Shown here piece after piece: positions 26,685 to 35,445 of a stretch of 64,000 bases of DNA. Each line of letters starts with the position of its first letter. Positions within the stretch are counted from its first letter, which is position 1. Where the stretch lies: the NCBI RefSeq assembly GCF_016429255.1, contig NZ_JAELUG010000011.1, positions 1 to 64,000 of the forward strand, given 5' to 3'. A model generated the notes under the pieces. The model was not told the origin of the DNA, did no database searches, and worked only from the letters and a program-made list of their open reading frames with translations. Position numbers and translations under genes: made by a program. The stretch is from Rhizobium sp. ASV8 (GTDB taxonomy: Bacteria; Pseudomonadota; Alphaproteobacteria; Rhizobiales; Rhizobiaceae).

Positions 26685-27740
26685 TTGAATTCCACTGACG
26701 ATTTGCGCATTCTTGAAATCACGGCACTCACGCCGCCTTCCCGGATCATCGATGAAATCCCCCGCGACCAGGCGGTGACGACCACGGTCACCGATGCGCG
26801 CAGTGCCGTTCACAATATCCTGCGCGACAACGACGACCGGCTTATCGTCGTCATCGGCCCCTGCTCGATCCACGATCCGGCGGCAGCGCGAGAATACGCT
26901 GCGCGGTTGAAGGAGCAGCGTGACCGGTTCGCCGGCGATCTCGAAATCATCATGCGGGTCTATTTTGAGAAGCCGCGTACGACGGTGGGTTGGAAGGGTC
27001 TGATCAACGATCCGCATCTCGACGGAAGCTATCGTATCGAAGAAGGCCTGCGCATTGCGCGAAAGCTGCTGGTCGACGTCAACGAGATCGGCCTGCCAGC
27101 TGGCTGCGAATATCTCGACACCATCACGCCGCAATATATCTCCGACCTCGTCAGCTGGGGCGCAATCGGCGCGAGGACGACCGAGAGCCAGGTGCACCGT
27201 CAGCTGGCGTCCGGCCTCTCCTGCCCTGTCGGCTTCAAGAACGGCACCAACGGCGATGTGCGGATCGCGCTCGACGCCATCATCGCCGCATCGCAGCCGC
27301 ATCATTTCCCGGCAGTAACCAAGGAGGGACTTGCGGCGATTGCTTCGACGCGCGGTAACGAGGACTGCCACATCATTCTGCGCGGTGGCAAGCAAACCAA
27401 CTATGACGCCGCAAGCGTTCAGGCGACCGCCGAGCAGTCCCTCAAAGTCGGGCTTGAGCCGCGGATCATCATCGACGCCAGCCATGCCAACAGCAGCAAG
27501 AACCCCGAGAATCAGCCACTCGTCGTTACTTCGGTCGCGGAGCAGGTTTCGGCTGGCGATCGGCGAATCAAGGGCATGATGATGGAGAGCAATCTCGTTG
27601 CCGGCCGCCAGGATCTCGTGCCCGGCAAGCCGCTGGTCTACGGCCAGAGCATTACCGATGGCTGCATCGACTGGCCGACTTCGGTCCGCACGCTGGAAGA
27701 TCTGGCAAAGGCGGTGCAGGCACGGCGCCGGGCGCGCTAA
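26682..27740 (+). CDS. aroG: Class I 3-deoxy-D-arabino-heptulosonate 7-phosphate (DAHP) synthase
   Basis: A 352-residue class I DAHP synthase (E. coli AroF/G/H type) that condenses phosphoenolpyruvate and erythrose 4-phosphate, the first step to aromatic amino acids. Motifs: GPCSIHD (59-65), KPRTTVGWKGLINDP (from about 97), GARTTESQ, GFKNGTNG and DASHANS. I take GTG 26682: AAAAGG is eight bases upstream; TTG 26685 is an alternative, and a TTG at 26646 lies inside the terminator T-tract and is rejected. Upstream lies an attenuator-like leader with Phe/Tyr codons, suggesting control by aromatic amino-acid supply, besides any allosteric control. Confidence 0.95.
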   Translation: MLNSTDDLRILEITALTPPSRIIDEIPRDQAVTTTVTDARSAVHNILRDNDDRLIVVIGPCSIHDPAAAREYAARLKEQRDRFAGDLEIIMRVYFEKPRTTVGWKGLINDPHLDGSYRIEEGLRIARKLLVDVNEIGLPAGCEYLDTITPQYISDLVSWGAIGARTTESQVHRQLASGLSCPVGFKNGTNGDVRIALDAIIAASQPHHFPAVTKEGLAAIASTRGNEDCHIILRGGKQTNYDAASVQATAEQSLKVGLEPRIIIDASHANSSKNPENQPLVVTSVAEQVSAGDRRIKGMMMESNLVAGRQDLVPGKPLVYGQSITDGCIDWPTSVRTLEDLAKAVQARRRAR

Positions 27741-27770
27741 ACCTGCCTTCTGTCGGCGGACACGCTCGGG

Positions 27771-28184
27771 TCAAACACGTCGATAGTGCGCGAGGCTCAG
27801 ATAATTCTTTCTAGGCCCGCGCACCCGCCACGCCTCTGCCCAGGCGTCGGACGCGCGAAAAAACAAACGGCCCCGATAGAGATCGGGACCACAATGATGG
27901 ATGACGCACTGCGTTGCGGCGGTGCCGATACGGATGAATTCCGAAAGATCGGGAAAACGCACGACGATCTCGCTGTCGGCCTCGTCGAGCCGATAGGTGC
28001 GACTGCTTCTCAACGTAGCAATGCCGCTGCGCGTATCGCCATGCTCCTCAAACTGGACAGGCGTTACGAACGCCTGTCCCTCGAAGGTGATCAGGGAGCT
28101 GTTGAAGTGATCGATGATCCGCCGCTTCACCTCCCACGTGCCGAGGAAGGAACTCAGCCGGCCAGCGCCGGCCGATCTCTCCAT
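27771..28184 (-). CDS. DUF6314 family protein
   Basis: A 137-residue cytoplasmic protein beginning LSSFLGTWEVKRRI and ending with GPRKNYLSLAHYRRV, the pattern of DUF6314, a small barrel family of unknown function. Motifs FEGQAFV and YRGRLFF suggest an antiparallel beta barrel that might bind a ligand. Its ATG (28184) overlaps the TAA of msrA by one base, so it is the last gene of the msr operon and probably linked to oxidative-damage repair by context. Confidence 0.75.
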   Translation of the reverse strand: MERSAGAGRLSSFLGTWEVKRRIIDHFNSSLITFEGQAFVTPVQFEEHGDTRSGIATLRSSRTYRLDEADSEIVVRFPDLSEFIRIGTAATQCVIHHCGPDLYRGRLFFRASDAWAEAWRVRGPRKNYLSLAHYRRV

Positions 28185-28711
28185 TAAGATGCCGCACGCT
28201 GCGCTGCGTCGGCCTGCCGGCGCGGAAGCTTCCAGCCGGGACGGACGAAATGGCACGTATAGCCGTTCGGATAACGCTCCAGATAATCCTGATGCTCCGG
28301 CTCGGCCTCCCAGAAATCGCTGACAGGGGCTACCTCGGTGACGACCTTGCCGGGCCACAAGCCAGAGGCATCGACGTCAGCAATCGTATCAAGGGCGACC
28401 TGCTTCTGCTCTTCGCTGGCGTAGAAGATCGCCGAACGATAGCTCGTGCCGAGATCATTGCCCTGGCGATTGCGCGTGCTGGGATCGTGGATCTGGAAAA
28501 AGAATTCCAGCAGATCGCGGTAGCTGATCTTCTGCGGATCGAAAATGATTTCGATCGCTTCTGCGTGCGTGCCGTGGTTGCGGTAGGTGGCATTGCGGAC
28601 ATCGCCGCCGCTGTAGCCGACGCGCGTCGAGATGACGCCGTTGTAGCGGCGGATGAGATCCTGCATGCCCCAGAAACAACCGCCGGCGAGAACTGCACGT
28701 TCCGTTGTCAT
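28184..28711 (-). CDS. msrA: Peptide methionine (S)-S-oxide reductase
   Basis: A 175-residue MsrA that reduces the S-epimer of methionine sulfoxide in proteins using thioredoxin. The catalytic motif GGCFWGM is at residues 10-16 and [14 protein letters not shown] follows. Length is that of the compact cytoplasmic form. It overlaps msrB (ATGA) upstream and the DUF6314 gene downstream, forming a tight operon. Confidence 0.95.
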   Translation of the reverse strand: MTTERAVLAGGCFWGMQDLIRRYNGVISTRVGYSGGDVRNATYRNHGTHAEAIEIIFDPQKISYRDLLEFFFQIHDPSTRNRQGNDLGTSYRSAIFYASEEQKQVALDTIADVDASGLWPGKVVTEVAPVSDFWEAEPEHQDYLERYPNGYTCHFVRPGWKLPRRQADAAQRAAS

Positions 28712-29157
28712 CTTACATCCTCCACTTGGTCGATATAGGCACCATAGCCCTCTGCTTCCATGCGGTCACGCGGCACGAAACGAAGAGAGGCGGAATTGAT
28801 GCAATAGCGTAGGCCGCCGCGATCATACGGCCCATCAGGGAAAACATGGCCGAGATGGCTGTCACCATTTGCCGAACGCACCTCCGTGCGCACCATGCCA
28901 TGCGAAATATCCGTGAGTTCGCTGACATTGGCGGGCTCGATCGGCTTCGTGAAGCTCGGCCAGCCGCAGCCGGAATCGAATTTGTCTGCCGAGGCAAAAA
29001 GCGGCTCGCCCGAGACGATGTCCACGTAGATGCCTGGCTCCTTGTTGTAGAGATACTCGCCCGACCCGGGACGCTCCGTGCCGCTCTGCTGCGTCACACG
29101 ATACTGCTCGGGGGTAAGCTTGGCGACCGCTTCTGCTGTCTTGCTGTATTTGCTCAT
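28708..29157 (-). CDS. msrB: Peptide methionine (R)-S-oxide reductase, zinc-less type
   Basis: A 149-residue MsrB that reduces the R-epimer of protein methionine sulfoxide. [16 protein letters not shown] and [11 protein letters not shown] (catalytic cysteine) are present. The CxxC pairs that bind zinc in many MsrB proteins are missing ([14 protein letters not shown] replaces the first). ATG 29157 has GGAGAACA just upstream; longer frames are not family-like. Its stop overlaps the msrA start (ATGA). Confidence 0.95.
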   Translation of the reverse strand: MSKYSKTAEAVAKLTPEQYRVTQQSGTERPGSGEYLYNKEPGIYVDIVSGEPLFASADKFDSGCGWPSFTKPIEPANVSELTDISHGMVRTEVRSANGDSHLGHVFPDGPYDRGGLRYCINSASLRFVPRDRMEAEGYGAYIDQVEDVR

Positions 29158-29337
29158 TCTTGTTCTCCTTGCCCGTCGGCACACATTTCGAGCTTGGCCA
29201 AGGCCTGCGGGGAGGAACCAGGGACGGATATCAAGCTCGATCAGCGCTAAGGGAATGATTGCCTGCCGAATATAGGCATCACTCGGCCGATTTGCCATAT
29301 CGATCACGCGCGCGTGACGCCCCGCCCTTGCAGGCGT

Positions 29338-29835
29338 TCAATCAACCGCTGCGCAGGCAGCGACATAGATTGCCGCGAGCACTTCGATACCGGCCTGATC
29401 GTCAGGATCGAACCGGCCGGCAACCGGGCTGTCGAGATCGATCACGCCGAAAACCCGGCCATCCCGGAACAAGGGCACCACCAGTTCCGAACGCGAGGCA
29501 GCGTCACAAGCAATATGGCCCGGAAAGGCATGCACGTCCTCGACAAGGATCGACTGCGCCTTTTCGACCGCCGTTCCGCAAACACCGCGGCCGACCGCAA
29601 TGCGCACGCAGGCCGGCTTGCCCTGAAACGGTCCGAGCACCAGTTCATCGTCGGCGTGCAGGAAGTAGAAGCCGGCCCAATTGAGATCCGGCAGCATCTG
29701 GAAGATCAGCGCCGATGTGTTGGCGGCGTTGGCGATCGGATCCGTTTCCCCGGCAAGCAGCGCCCGCAGTTGGTCCGCAAGTTCGCGGTAGAATTCGGGC
29801 TTGCTATCGCTCTGGATCGTCTTCTCGGCAAACAT
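29338..29835 (-). CDS. msrC: Free methionine-(R)-sulfoxide reductase (GAF domain)
   Basis: A 165-residue single GAF-domain protein of the fRMsr family, which reduces free (not protein-bound) methionine R-sulfoxide. The family's cysteines are visible in ACVRIAVGRGVCGTA and HIACDAASRSELVVP, and NWAGFYF is conserved. ATG 29835 is preferred to the GTG one codon upstream. It lies 180 bases before msrB on the same strand, so this strand encodes enzymes for all three methionine sulfoxide forms in a row. Confidence 0.9.
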   Translation of the reverse strand: MFAEKTIQSDSKPEFYRELADQLRALLAGETDPIANAANTSALIFQMLPDLNWAGFYFLHADDELVLGPFQGKPACVRIAVGRGVCGTAVEKAQSILVEDVHAFPGHIACDAASRSELVVPLFRDGRVFGVIDLDSPVAGRFDPDDQAGIEVLAAIYVAACAAVD

Positions 29836-29878
29836 CACATATCGCTTTCTTTGCGTACTACGCCCCTCGGGAGTGACA

Positions 29879-30679
29879 TTAGTCCTTGTCGTCTGGGTCG
29901 TCAGGCGGACACGGCCAGACGGCCGGCGCCTTCAACCACGTCGGCAGCTTGGTGGAACCGTCTCCACAGGCCAGATTGAGCTGGGCCTGCTGAAGGCCGG
30001 TCGCATTCGACAGATCGAGACCCTCGATGCGGGCCAGATACAGGAAGGCGCCGCTGAAGGAGACCGGCCCCTTCATCACAGCGCCGCCCAGCGTCGCGCG
30101 GGAGAGATTGGCGAATGAGAAATTCACATCCGAGAGAATAGCCTTGTCGAAGTCGGCGCGACCGAGCTCGGCCTTCTGAAAATCTGCGTTGGCAAGCTGA
30201 GCGCCGGCGAATTCGGCCCGCTGCAGCTCGGCATTCGCGAAGGACGCGCCGTTGACAGATGCGTTGCTGAAATCGGAGCGATAGGCCTCGATCCTCTTGA
30301 AGTTGGCGCCATCGGCCTTGGCGTTCTTCAGCCAGGCCCGCACGAGCGTCGCCTTCTCAAGGTTGGCCGACGTCAGGTTGGCATCGCTGAGATCCGTGCT
30401 GTCGAAGTGAGCGCCAGCAAGATTGGCGCCGTGCAAATCGCTGTTCTGCAGCATGATGTTGGTCTTGCTGCATTTGCTCCAATCGAGGCCAGGCGCCGCG
30501 ACATTGCCGCAATCGGCGGCGCGAAGAGCATTGGTGCTGGAGGCGAGGAGAAATCCGGTGCTCAGGGCCAAAATGCCGAAGCCCGTTGCCATCCCGAGCT
30601 TGCGAGCGATCGCGGTACGCGACCGACGGCGCAAATGTCCTTCGCCAGCCAATTGGACCGCTCGTTCAGCAAGACTCAT
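29879..30679 (-). CDS. Pentapeptide-repeat protein with N-terminal membrane segment
   Basis: A 266-residue protein. A basic N-terminus (LRRRSRTAIARK) is followed by a hydrophobic segment at about 30-48 and an ALRAAD cleavage-like site, so the rest is probably periplasmic or membrane-anchored. From about residue 75 to 210 come tandem pentapeptide repeats (A(D/N)Lxx: DLHGANLAGAHF, DLSDANLTSANL), forming a right-handed beta helix; the C-terminus is proline/aspartate-rich. Function unknown. GGAGGG five bases before ATG 30679 fixes the start. Confidence 0.85.
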   Translation of the reverse strand: MSLAERAVQLAGEGHLRRRSRTAIARKLGMATGFGILALSTGFLLASSTNALRAADCGNVAAPGLDWSKCSKTNIMLQNSDLHGANLAGAHFDSTDLSDANLTSANLEKATLVRAWLKNAKADGANFKRIEAYRSDFSNASVNGASFANAELQRAEFAGAQLANADFQKAELGRADFDKAILSDVNFSFANLSRATLGGAVMKGPVSFSGAFLYLARIEGLDLSNATGLQQAQLNLACGDGSTKLPTWLKAPAVWPCPPDDPDDKD

Positions 30680-30932
30680 TCCATCCCTCCACATCGGCGC
30701 CCACAAGCCATTCCATGCCCGAGTCGGACGCGCTCCCACCCTTTGTATATCGTGATTTGTATGACAAAAAGAGCCGGTTTTGCAAAAGCATATCCGAACG
30801 GCAGCCGGATGCCGAGCTGGCAATCGAGAAGACGCCATGGTGGCTGGCGGATCAAGCGCAACCATTTTAACGGTCGGGGCTGAGCATCTCGTTTTGGCTT
30901 GGAATTTTTTCGGGAAGATCGGTGTTTAGAAC

Positions 30933-31009
30933 TGGTCGGAGTGGAGTGATTCGAACACTCGACCCCCACGTCCCGAACGTGGTGCGCTACCAGACTGCGC
31001 TACACTCCG
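30933..31009 (-). tRNA. tRNA-Pro (anticodon CGG)
   Basis: 77 bases on the minus strand with CCA encoded (TGG at 30933-30935 on the plus strand). Acceptor CGGAGTG pairs with CACTCCG; anticodon stem CCACG/CGTGG encloses loop TTCGGGA, giving CGG; T-loop TTCGAAT is flanked by GAGTG/CACTC. All arms pair perfectly. Confidence 0.97.
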
Positions 31010-31313
31010 TGACCAGCGGCGCTTCTATAGACCAGCCATTTTTGATGCACAAGCACCAATTTCAAAAAAAGGCTTTGATTTTTGACGAAAAAATTACAGC
31101 GGCATCTGCCTAGAAAAACGGCAGGAAACCGGAACCGAAATTGCCGGCGTGCAAAAGACGCAACAGATCGATTAAAATCCTTCTAGAACACGCGGATGGG
31201 AATTTTCTTTTGCCGGCTTTGGCGCTAAAGCCCTTAGCGGGACAGGTGGAAACGTCGTTGGACAGAGCGGCTTTCCGCAACCGAATGCGTGACAGAAGCT
31301 CAAGGACGACACG
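31010..31313. other. Intergenic region between tRNA-Pro and lipoprotein gene
   Basis: About 304 bases, AT-rich near the tRNA, with no credible gene. It should hold the tRNA promoter on the minus strand and the promoter of the lipoprotein gene on the plus strand; no clear boxes are visible. Confidence 0.4.
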
Positions 31314-31742
31314 ATGAATATCCGCATGATGACCGCGGCGGGACTGTTGCTGGCGCTAGCCGGTTGCAGCACCACAACCACGACGACAAAGACAGCAGTC
31401 ATTCCGCTGCTCGCCAAGAACCCAGTTCAGGATCGCTGGCAAGGCCAGTCCGCAGGACGCTTCTTCGCGGCCTACGGCCCACCGCTCTCGGACCGCGACG
31501 ACGGCGGCAACCGTGTCTACACCTGGCGCGGCGGCTACAAGAACGTCACCGTCAAGACCAAGGAAGGCAAGACGACCGGCAAGCGCTCCCTCAGCTGCAA
31601 GGCCGACATCGTCACCAACCAGAGCTACGAGATCCGCTCGGTCCGCATCCTCGGCGACCAGCCCGGTATCAGCGGCCCCTCCTATTGCGCCGAGCTTCTG
31701 GCGCCCGTGGAAAAAGCCGCGAAGGCCGACGACGCCGATTGA
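31314..31742 (+). CDS. Small hypothetical lipoprotein
   Basis: A 142-residue protein with a lipoprotein signal: hydrophobic TAAGLLLALAGC, lipobox LAGC with Cys18, then a run of threonines. The mature part (VQDRWQGQSAGRFFAAYGPPLSDRDDGGNRVYTWRGGY) resembles small SmpA/BamE-like outer membrane lipoprotein domains of alphaproteobacteria, but this is a weak likeness. Two cysteines (in LSCKAD and SYCAEL) may form a disulfide. Monocistronic. Confidence 0.75.
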   Translation: MNIRMMTAAGLLLALAGCSTTTTTTKTAVIPLLAKNPVQDRWQGQSAGRFFAAYGPPLSDRDDGGNRVYTWRGGYKNVTVKTKEGKTTGKRSLSCKADIVTNQSYEIRSVRILGDQPGISGPSYCAELLAPVEKAAKADDAD

Positions 31743-31913
31743 GGCCAAAGCTTCATCACGAGGAATACCAGCGGGCGGCCTGCAAGGGCCGCCTGTTATG
31801 TTTTTAAACCTCGGCCATTTGCTGACAGAAAATGCGGGGTCATTTTCGGCTAGCGCAAATCGGCGCCTTTGGATGAAACCTTATCGGCGGAAAAACACTG
31901 CGCTGAAGATGGA

Positions 31914-31988
31914 TGGCTGGGGCGCCAGGATTCGAACCTGGGAATGCCGGTACCAAAAACCGGTGCCTTACCGCTTGGCGACGCCCCA
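31914..31988 (-). tRNA. tRNA-Gln (anticodon TTG)
   Basis: 75 bases on the minus strand with CCA encoded. Acceptor TGGGGCG pairs with CGCCCCA; anticodon stem CCGGT/ACCGG encloses TTTTGGT, giving TTG; T-stem CCAGG/CCTGG encloses TTCGAAT. All arms pair. Confidence 0.97.
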
Positions 31989-32146
31989 ACAAAGGAAATG
32001 GCTTCGATATCGGCCAAATCGGCGTCTGATTAGCAAAGGTCGCACCCGGCCACAATCACTAAGTTATACGTGAACGCATATTTCTGTGCGCTTTTCTGGC
32101 GGCTATGCTAGGTCTTGCTGCACTGCAATCCCAAGGAGAAGGCCCG

Positions 32147-32449
32147 ATGAGCCAATTTCGCGCCCGACCGCCGGCTGTTCCTACCGTGCTTCTTGATGAC
32201 GCCGTCGTGCGCATTACGCGCTGGGACTTCGAGCCGGGCGCCGATACCGGACATCATGTTCATGGCCTTGGCTACGTCGTCGTGCCGATGACGGATTGTC
32301 AGTTCCTGCTGGAGGAGCCTGCCGGCAACCGCCGGGTCGATATCGCTCGGGGCGCCGCCTACCGCCGCGAGGCGGGTATCGAGCACAATGTCGTCAACGC
32401 CGGCTCGGAGCCGATGTCCTTTATCGAAATCGAATATAAGCAATCATGA
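32147..32449 (+). CDS. Cupin-domain protein
   Basis: A 100-residue single cupin barrel. The metal-binding histidines are in DTGHHVHGLGYVVVPMTD (motif 1) and EHNVVNAGSEPMSFIEIE (motif 2). Substrate unknown. AAGGAGAAGG precedes ATG 32147. Its stop overlaps the start of the MBL-fold gene (ATGA), so the two are co-translated. Confidence 0.88.
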   Translation: MSQFRARPPAVPTVLLDDAVVRITRWDFEPGADTGHHVHGLGYVVVPMTDCQFLLEEPAGNRRVDIARGAAYRREAGIEHNVVNAGSEPMSFIEIEYKQS

Positions 32450-33354
32450 GCACGCCCGACTTCGACCTTGCCTTCGAGCCCGCTTACGGCCGGGCCGTTC
32501 CCATTGCGCCCGGCATCGAGCGGATGACGGTGAACAATCCCAGCGCGTTCACCTTTCACGGCACCAACAGCTATATCGTCGGCGGCTCGTCCGTTGCGGT
32601 CATCGACCCCGGTCCGGAGAACGAGGCGCATTTTACCAGCCTGATGGCGGCACTGAAGGGGCGCGAAGTTACGCATATCTTCGTCAGCCATACGCACCGA
32701 GATCACTCGCCGCTCGCCAAGCGGCTGAAGGAGGCGACTGGAGCGCTCACTGTTGGCGAAGGGCCACATCGCTCCGCGCGCCCGCTTCATCAAGGCGAGG
32801 TCAATCCGTTTGCCGAAAGCTCCGATATGGAGTTCCAACCGGATATCGTGCTTGGCGACGGTCAAAGCGTCTCCGGAGACGGCTGGCAGATGACGGCGCT
32901 GCTGACGCCGGGCCACGCCGCCAATCACGCCTGCTTCGCGCTCGACGGCACCGGCATCGTGTTCTCCGCCGATCACGTCATGGCCTGGGCGACCTCGATC
33001 GTCGCGCCGCCGGATGGCTCGATGGCCGATTACATGGCCTCGCTGGAGAGGCTTCTGGCCCGCGAGGACCGGCTGTTCCTGCCCGGTCACGGTGGGCCAG
33101 TCGCGGAACCCGCGTCCTTCATGCGTGGGCTCAGAACCCATCGCCGCATGCGCGAGCGCGCCGTGCTGGAGCGTATCAAGGCCGGCGATCGGCAGATCCC
33201 CGACATGGTGAAAGCCATCTATCGCGATACGGATCCGCGGCTGCATGGCGCGGCGGCGCTTTCGGTGCTGGCGCATCTGGAAGATCTTGTCGAGAAAGGC
33301 CGGGTGGAAACCGATGGCCCGCCGGCACTGGCTGGAACCTATCGGCCGCTCTGA
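32446..33354 (+). CDS. MBL-fold metallohydrolase (LACTB2-like)
   Basis: A 302-residue metallo-beta-lactamase fold protein. SHTHRDHSP (about residues 80-88) is the HxHxDH metal motif; TPGHAANH, SADHVM and LPGHGG supply the other metal ligands. The C-terminal winged-helix-like tail and length match the LACTB2/glyoxalase-II-like group. The physiological substrate is unknown. Coupled to the cupin gene upstream. Confidence 0.9.
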   Translation: MSTPDFDLAFEPAYGRAVPIAPGIERMTVNNPSAFTFHGTNSYIVGGSSVAVIDPGPENEAHFTSLMAALKGREVTHIFVSHTHRDHSPLAKRLKEATGALTVGEGPHRSARPLHQGEVNPFAESSDMEFQPDIVLGDGQSVSGDGWQMTALLTPGHAANHACFALDGTGIVFSADHVMAWATSIVAPPDGSMADYMASLERLLAREDRLFLPGHGGPVAEPASFMRGLRTHRRMRERAVLERIKAGDRQIPDMVKAIYRDTDPRLHGAAALSVLAHLEDLVEKGRVETDGPPALAGTYRPL

Positions 33355-33360
33355 ACGACT

Positions 33361-34293
33361 TCAGCTGCCGGCGATGCCGAGCAATTCCGCATCGAGCGCC
33401 TTCAAAAAACTGTCCGCCGCATCGGCGCTGACACCAAGATCATTCTGACCGTAGCGGGAGGCGACGCGAATATCGACGAGCGTCGTCTCAGATTCCTCGC
33501 GGATCCGGATCAACACATCGCACGGCAGACCGAAAATGCGCGTGCGCATCTCGCCCTGGAGGATGACATCGGTGTTCTGACGGATGAGATCGGCAACGCC
33601 GTCGCGGAAGGGACGCGGCGTCGGCACGGGGATGAAATCCGGGACATCGCCGACGGCCGTGTCATTCTGTGTCGGGGCAGTGTGTTGAAGACGCGTGCGG
33701 CGTTTGGCCTTCACAGCGCCGTTCGGATCGGCCACATCAGCCCCTTCCGCCTTGACGATAGTGATGTGATTATCCCGCGCGACCTTGCGCACTGCCTCGA
33801 GCACACGGTCGGCCGCTCCTTCATATCGGCGGCTGATGAGGGCCGGATAGGCATCGAACTGCGCTTCGCGCTCCCCTTGCGTTACCAAATGGCGTGGCGG
33901 CAGCCAGATCTGTCTGGCATCGGGCGGCGCAAGCCATTCCGGCGGGTCATTGAGATCGGTCGAAACCTCGTAAATCGGCGGGCGGCTCCAATAGCGCTCG
34001 GCGCCGAAGCCGAAAATGGCAAGCGGCACGGCGGCATAGACGATTGCCTTGACGGCCGAGACACCGCCAAAGGCGGCACTTTGCCAAAGCTGGGCAAGAC
34101 CGATGGCCGCAAGCAGCAGCGCAACCGCCGCACATGCCGCCGAGATCAGCATCAGCAGCACGAAATAAGGCATTTCCAGCGGCCCGAAGCGATGGCCGAT
34201 CAGCGTCACTCCGCAGAGCACCAGGGCAAAGGCGGCAATGAGACGCGCGGCGCGGGCAGCATGTGAAACGGGACGGTCGAAACGAATGGTCAT
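33361..34293 (-). CDS. DUF1499 family membrane protein
   Basis: A 310-residue protein with three hydrophobic segments in the first 100 residues and a DUF1499 domain after about residue 125 (YPALISRRYEGAADRVLEAVRKVAR ... DVLIRIREESETTLVDIRVASRYGQNDLG). Function unknown. ATG 34293 is preferred over the TTG one codon upstream. It converges on the MBL-fold gene with a gap of six bases. Confidence 0.85.
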   Translation of the reverse strand: MTIRFDRPVSHAARAARLIAAFALVLCGVTLIGHRFGPLEMPYFVLLMLISAACAAVALLLAAIGLAQLWQSAAFGGVSAVKAIVYAAVPLAIFGFGAERYWSRPPIYEVSTDLNDPPEWLAPPDARQIWLPPRHLVTQGEREAQFDAYPALISRRYEGAADRVLEAVRKVARDNHITIVKAEGADVADPNGAVKAKRRTRLQHTAPTQNDTAVGDVPDFIPVPTPRPFRDGVADLIRQNTDVILQGEMRTRIFGLPCDVLIRIREESETTLVDIRVASRYGQNDLGVSADAADSFLKALDAELLGIAGS

Positions 34294-34526
34294 CAAGGGC
34301 TCGTCGGCGCGTCGGATCGGAAGCCGGATGCACCGAATCCCGGATAAGTGATCCCTGTTTAAAGCAAGAAATGATGAAAATAAATCTTAAGTCATGCCAT
34401 GTGCGAGCGCCGCCTTGCCAAAACCGAACCCCGCGATAGATAGGCCCAAAATGTGAGCGCTTGCTTAAATTCCCTAAAAAGGCCATTCTTAGGCGTTTTA
34501 TCGAGGCTTTGAAGGGACTTGATGAG

Positions 34527-34952
34527 ATGGAATCGATGTTTTCTCAAGAGATCGCCGCCCAGCCGCTGCCGAGTGCGGCCATTGCCGCGGCGGACGCTAC
34601 AGACCCGGTCCTGCCGCTTGAGCTTCTCGAACTGGAGCTCTCCCTCGAAGGCTTTTCCGGTGGCGAGCCCTCGTTCTGCGAAGCCGTACGGCAGGCGGCA
34701 TCCGCCGTGCGCGGCGACTTCCTGTTCGATCTTCCCGCCACAGGACTGATCTCCGATTGCCGCCGCCTGGCGGTTATCAGGATTCCGGAAGGGGATGCGA
34801 CGATGCGCACGCTCTTTGCGGCGCTGGATGAAGATGGGGCCGAAATCCGCCTGCTGCAGCCGGATGAGGAAACAGAGCACCTTTTGCGCTTCGCCGACGC
34901 CTTCGTGAACCTGCTGCAACGGCTGCCGGGAAAACCGAAAGAAGACGCCTAG
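34527..34952 (+). CDS. Conserved-looking hypothetical protein
   Basis: A 141-residue acidic, soluble protein with no signal peptide or membrane segment; I do not recognise a family. It has leucine- and glutamate-rich stretches (LPLELLELELSLEG), a region FCEAVRQAASAVRGDFLFDLP and a mixed alpha/beta feel. AAGGGA lies ten bases before ATG 34527; the frame also extends to a TTG at 34461. Codon use is like the neighbours, which supports a real gene. Confidence 0.6.
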   Translation: MESMFSQEIAAQPLPSAAIAAADATDPVLPLELLELELSLEGFSGGEPSFCEAVRQAASAVRGDFLFDLPATGLISDCRRLAVIRIPEGDATMRTLFAALDEDGAEIRLLQPDEETEHLLRFADAFVNLLQRLPGKPKEDA

Positions 34953-35109
34953 CGTATTTCCGCGCTGACGCATTCCTGATGGAAAGCAATTGCGCACTTT
35001 TTCCGGAGCCGCTGCCGGCATCCCAGCCTGCGGCGATGACAACCCTTTCGCGCCATGACGCGCGGCGCTATAATCCGTCTTTGCATATCTGCATTCGGGA
35101 CATCAAGTC

Positions 35110-35391
35110 ATGCGTATCACCGCTTCCATCCTCTATCTCCTCGCCATCACCTTCGTGCTTTCGTCGTGCCAGACGGCCGAGGAAATCCGAGCGGCCGATG
35201 AGGCCAGATGCGGCGGTTACGGCTTCCGGCGCGGCAGCGAAAATTTCGCAAATTGCCTGATGAACCAGGATCTTAGCCGACGCGCCGATCAGCGGGCGTT
35301 CATGGAAAGCAACGATGATTTCTTCTGGGGGCCGACCGTCGTCGTCGGAGGTCCAGGATACTACTATCATCGCGGCTACTGGCGCCGCTGA
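35110..35391 (+). CDS. Small hypothetical lipoprotein with Tyr/Gly-rich tail
   Basis: A 93-residue protein: signal peptide with lipobox LSSC (Cys20), then a short domain EEIRAADEARCGGYGFRRGSENFANCLMNQDL with two cysteines, and an aromatic tail GPGYYYHRGYWRR. The cysteine-bearing segment resembles small rhizobial lipoproteins of unknown function. Monocistronic, convergent with ppdK. Confidence 0.75.
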   Translation: MRITASILYLLAITFVLSSCQTAEEIRAADEARCGGYGFRRGSENFANCLMNQDLSRRADQRAFMESNDDFFWGPTVVVGGPGYYYHRGYWRR

Positions 35392-35445
35392 CGATCGCTG
35401 GATCGGTTCAACCCTTCGAGATATATCCGAGCGAAATCGACGTCA

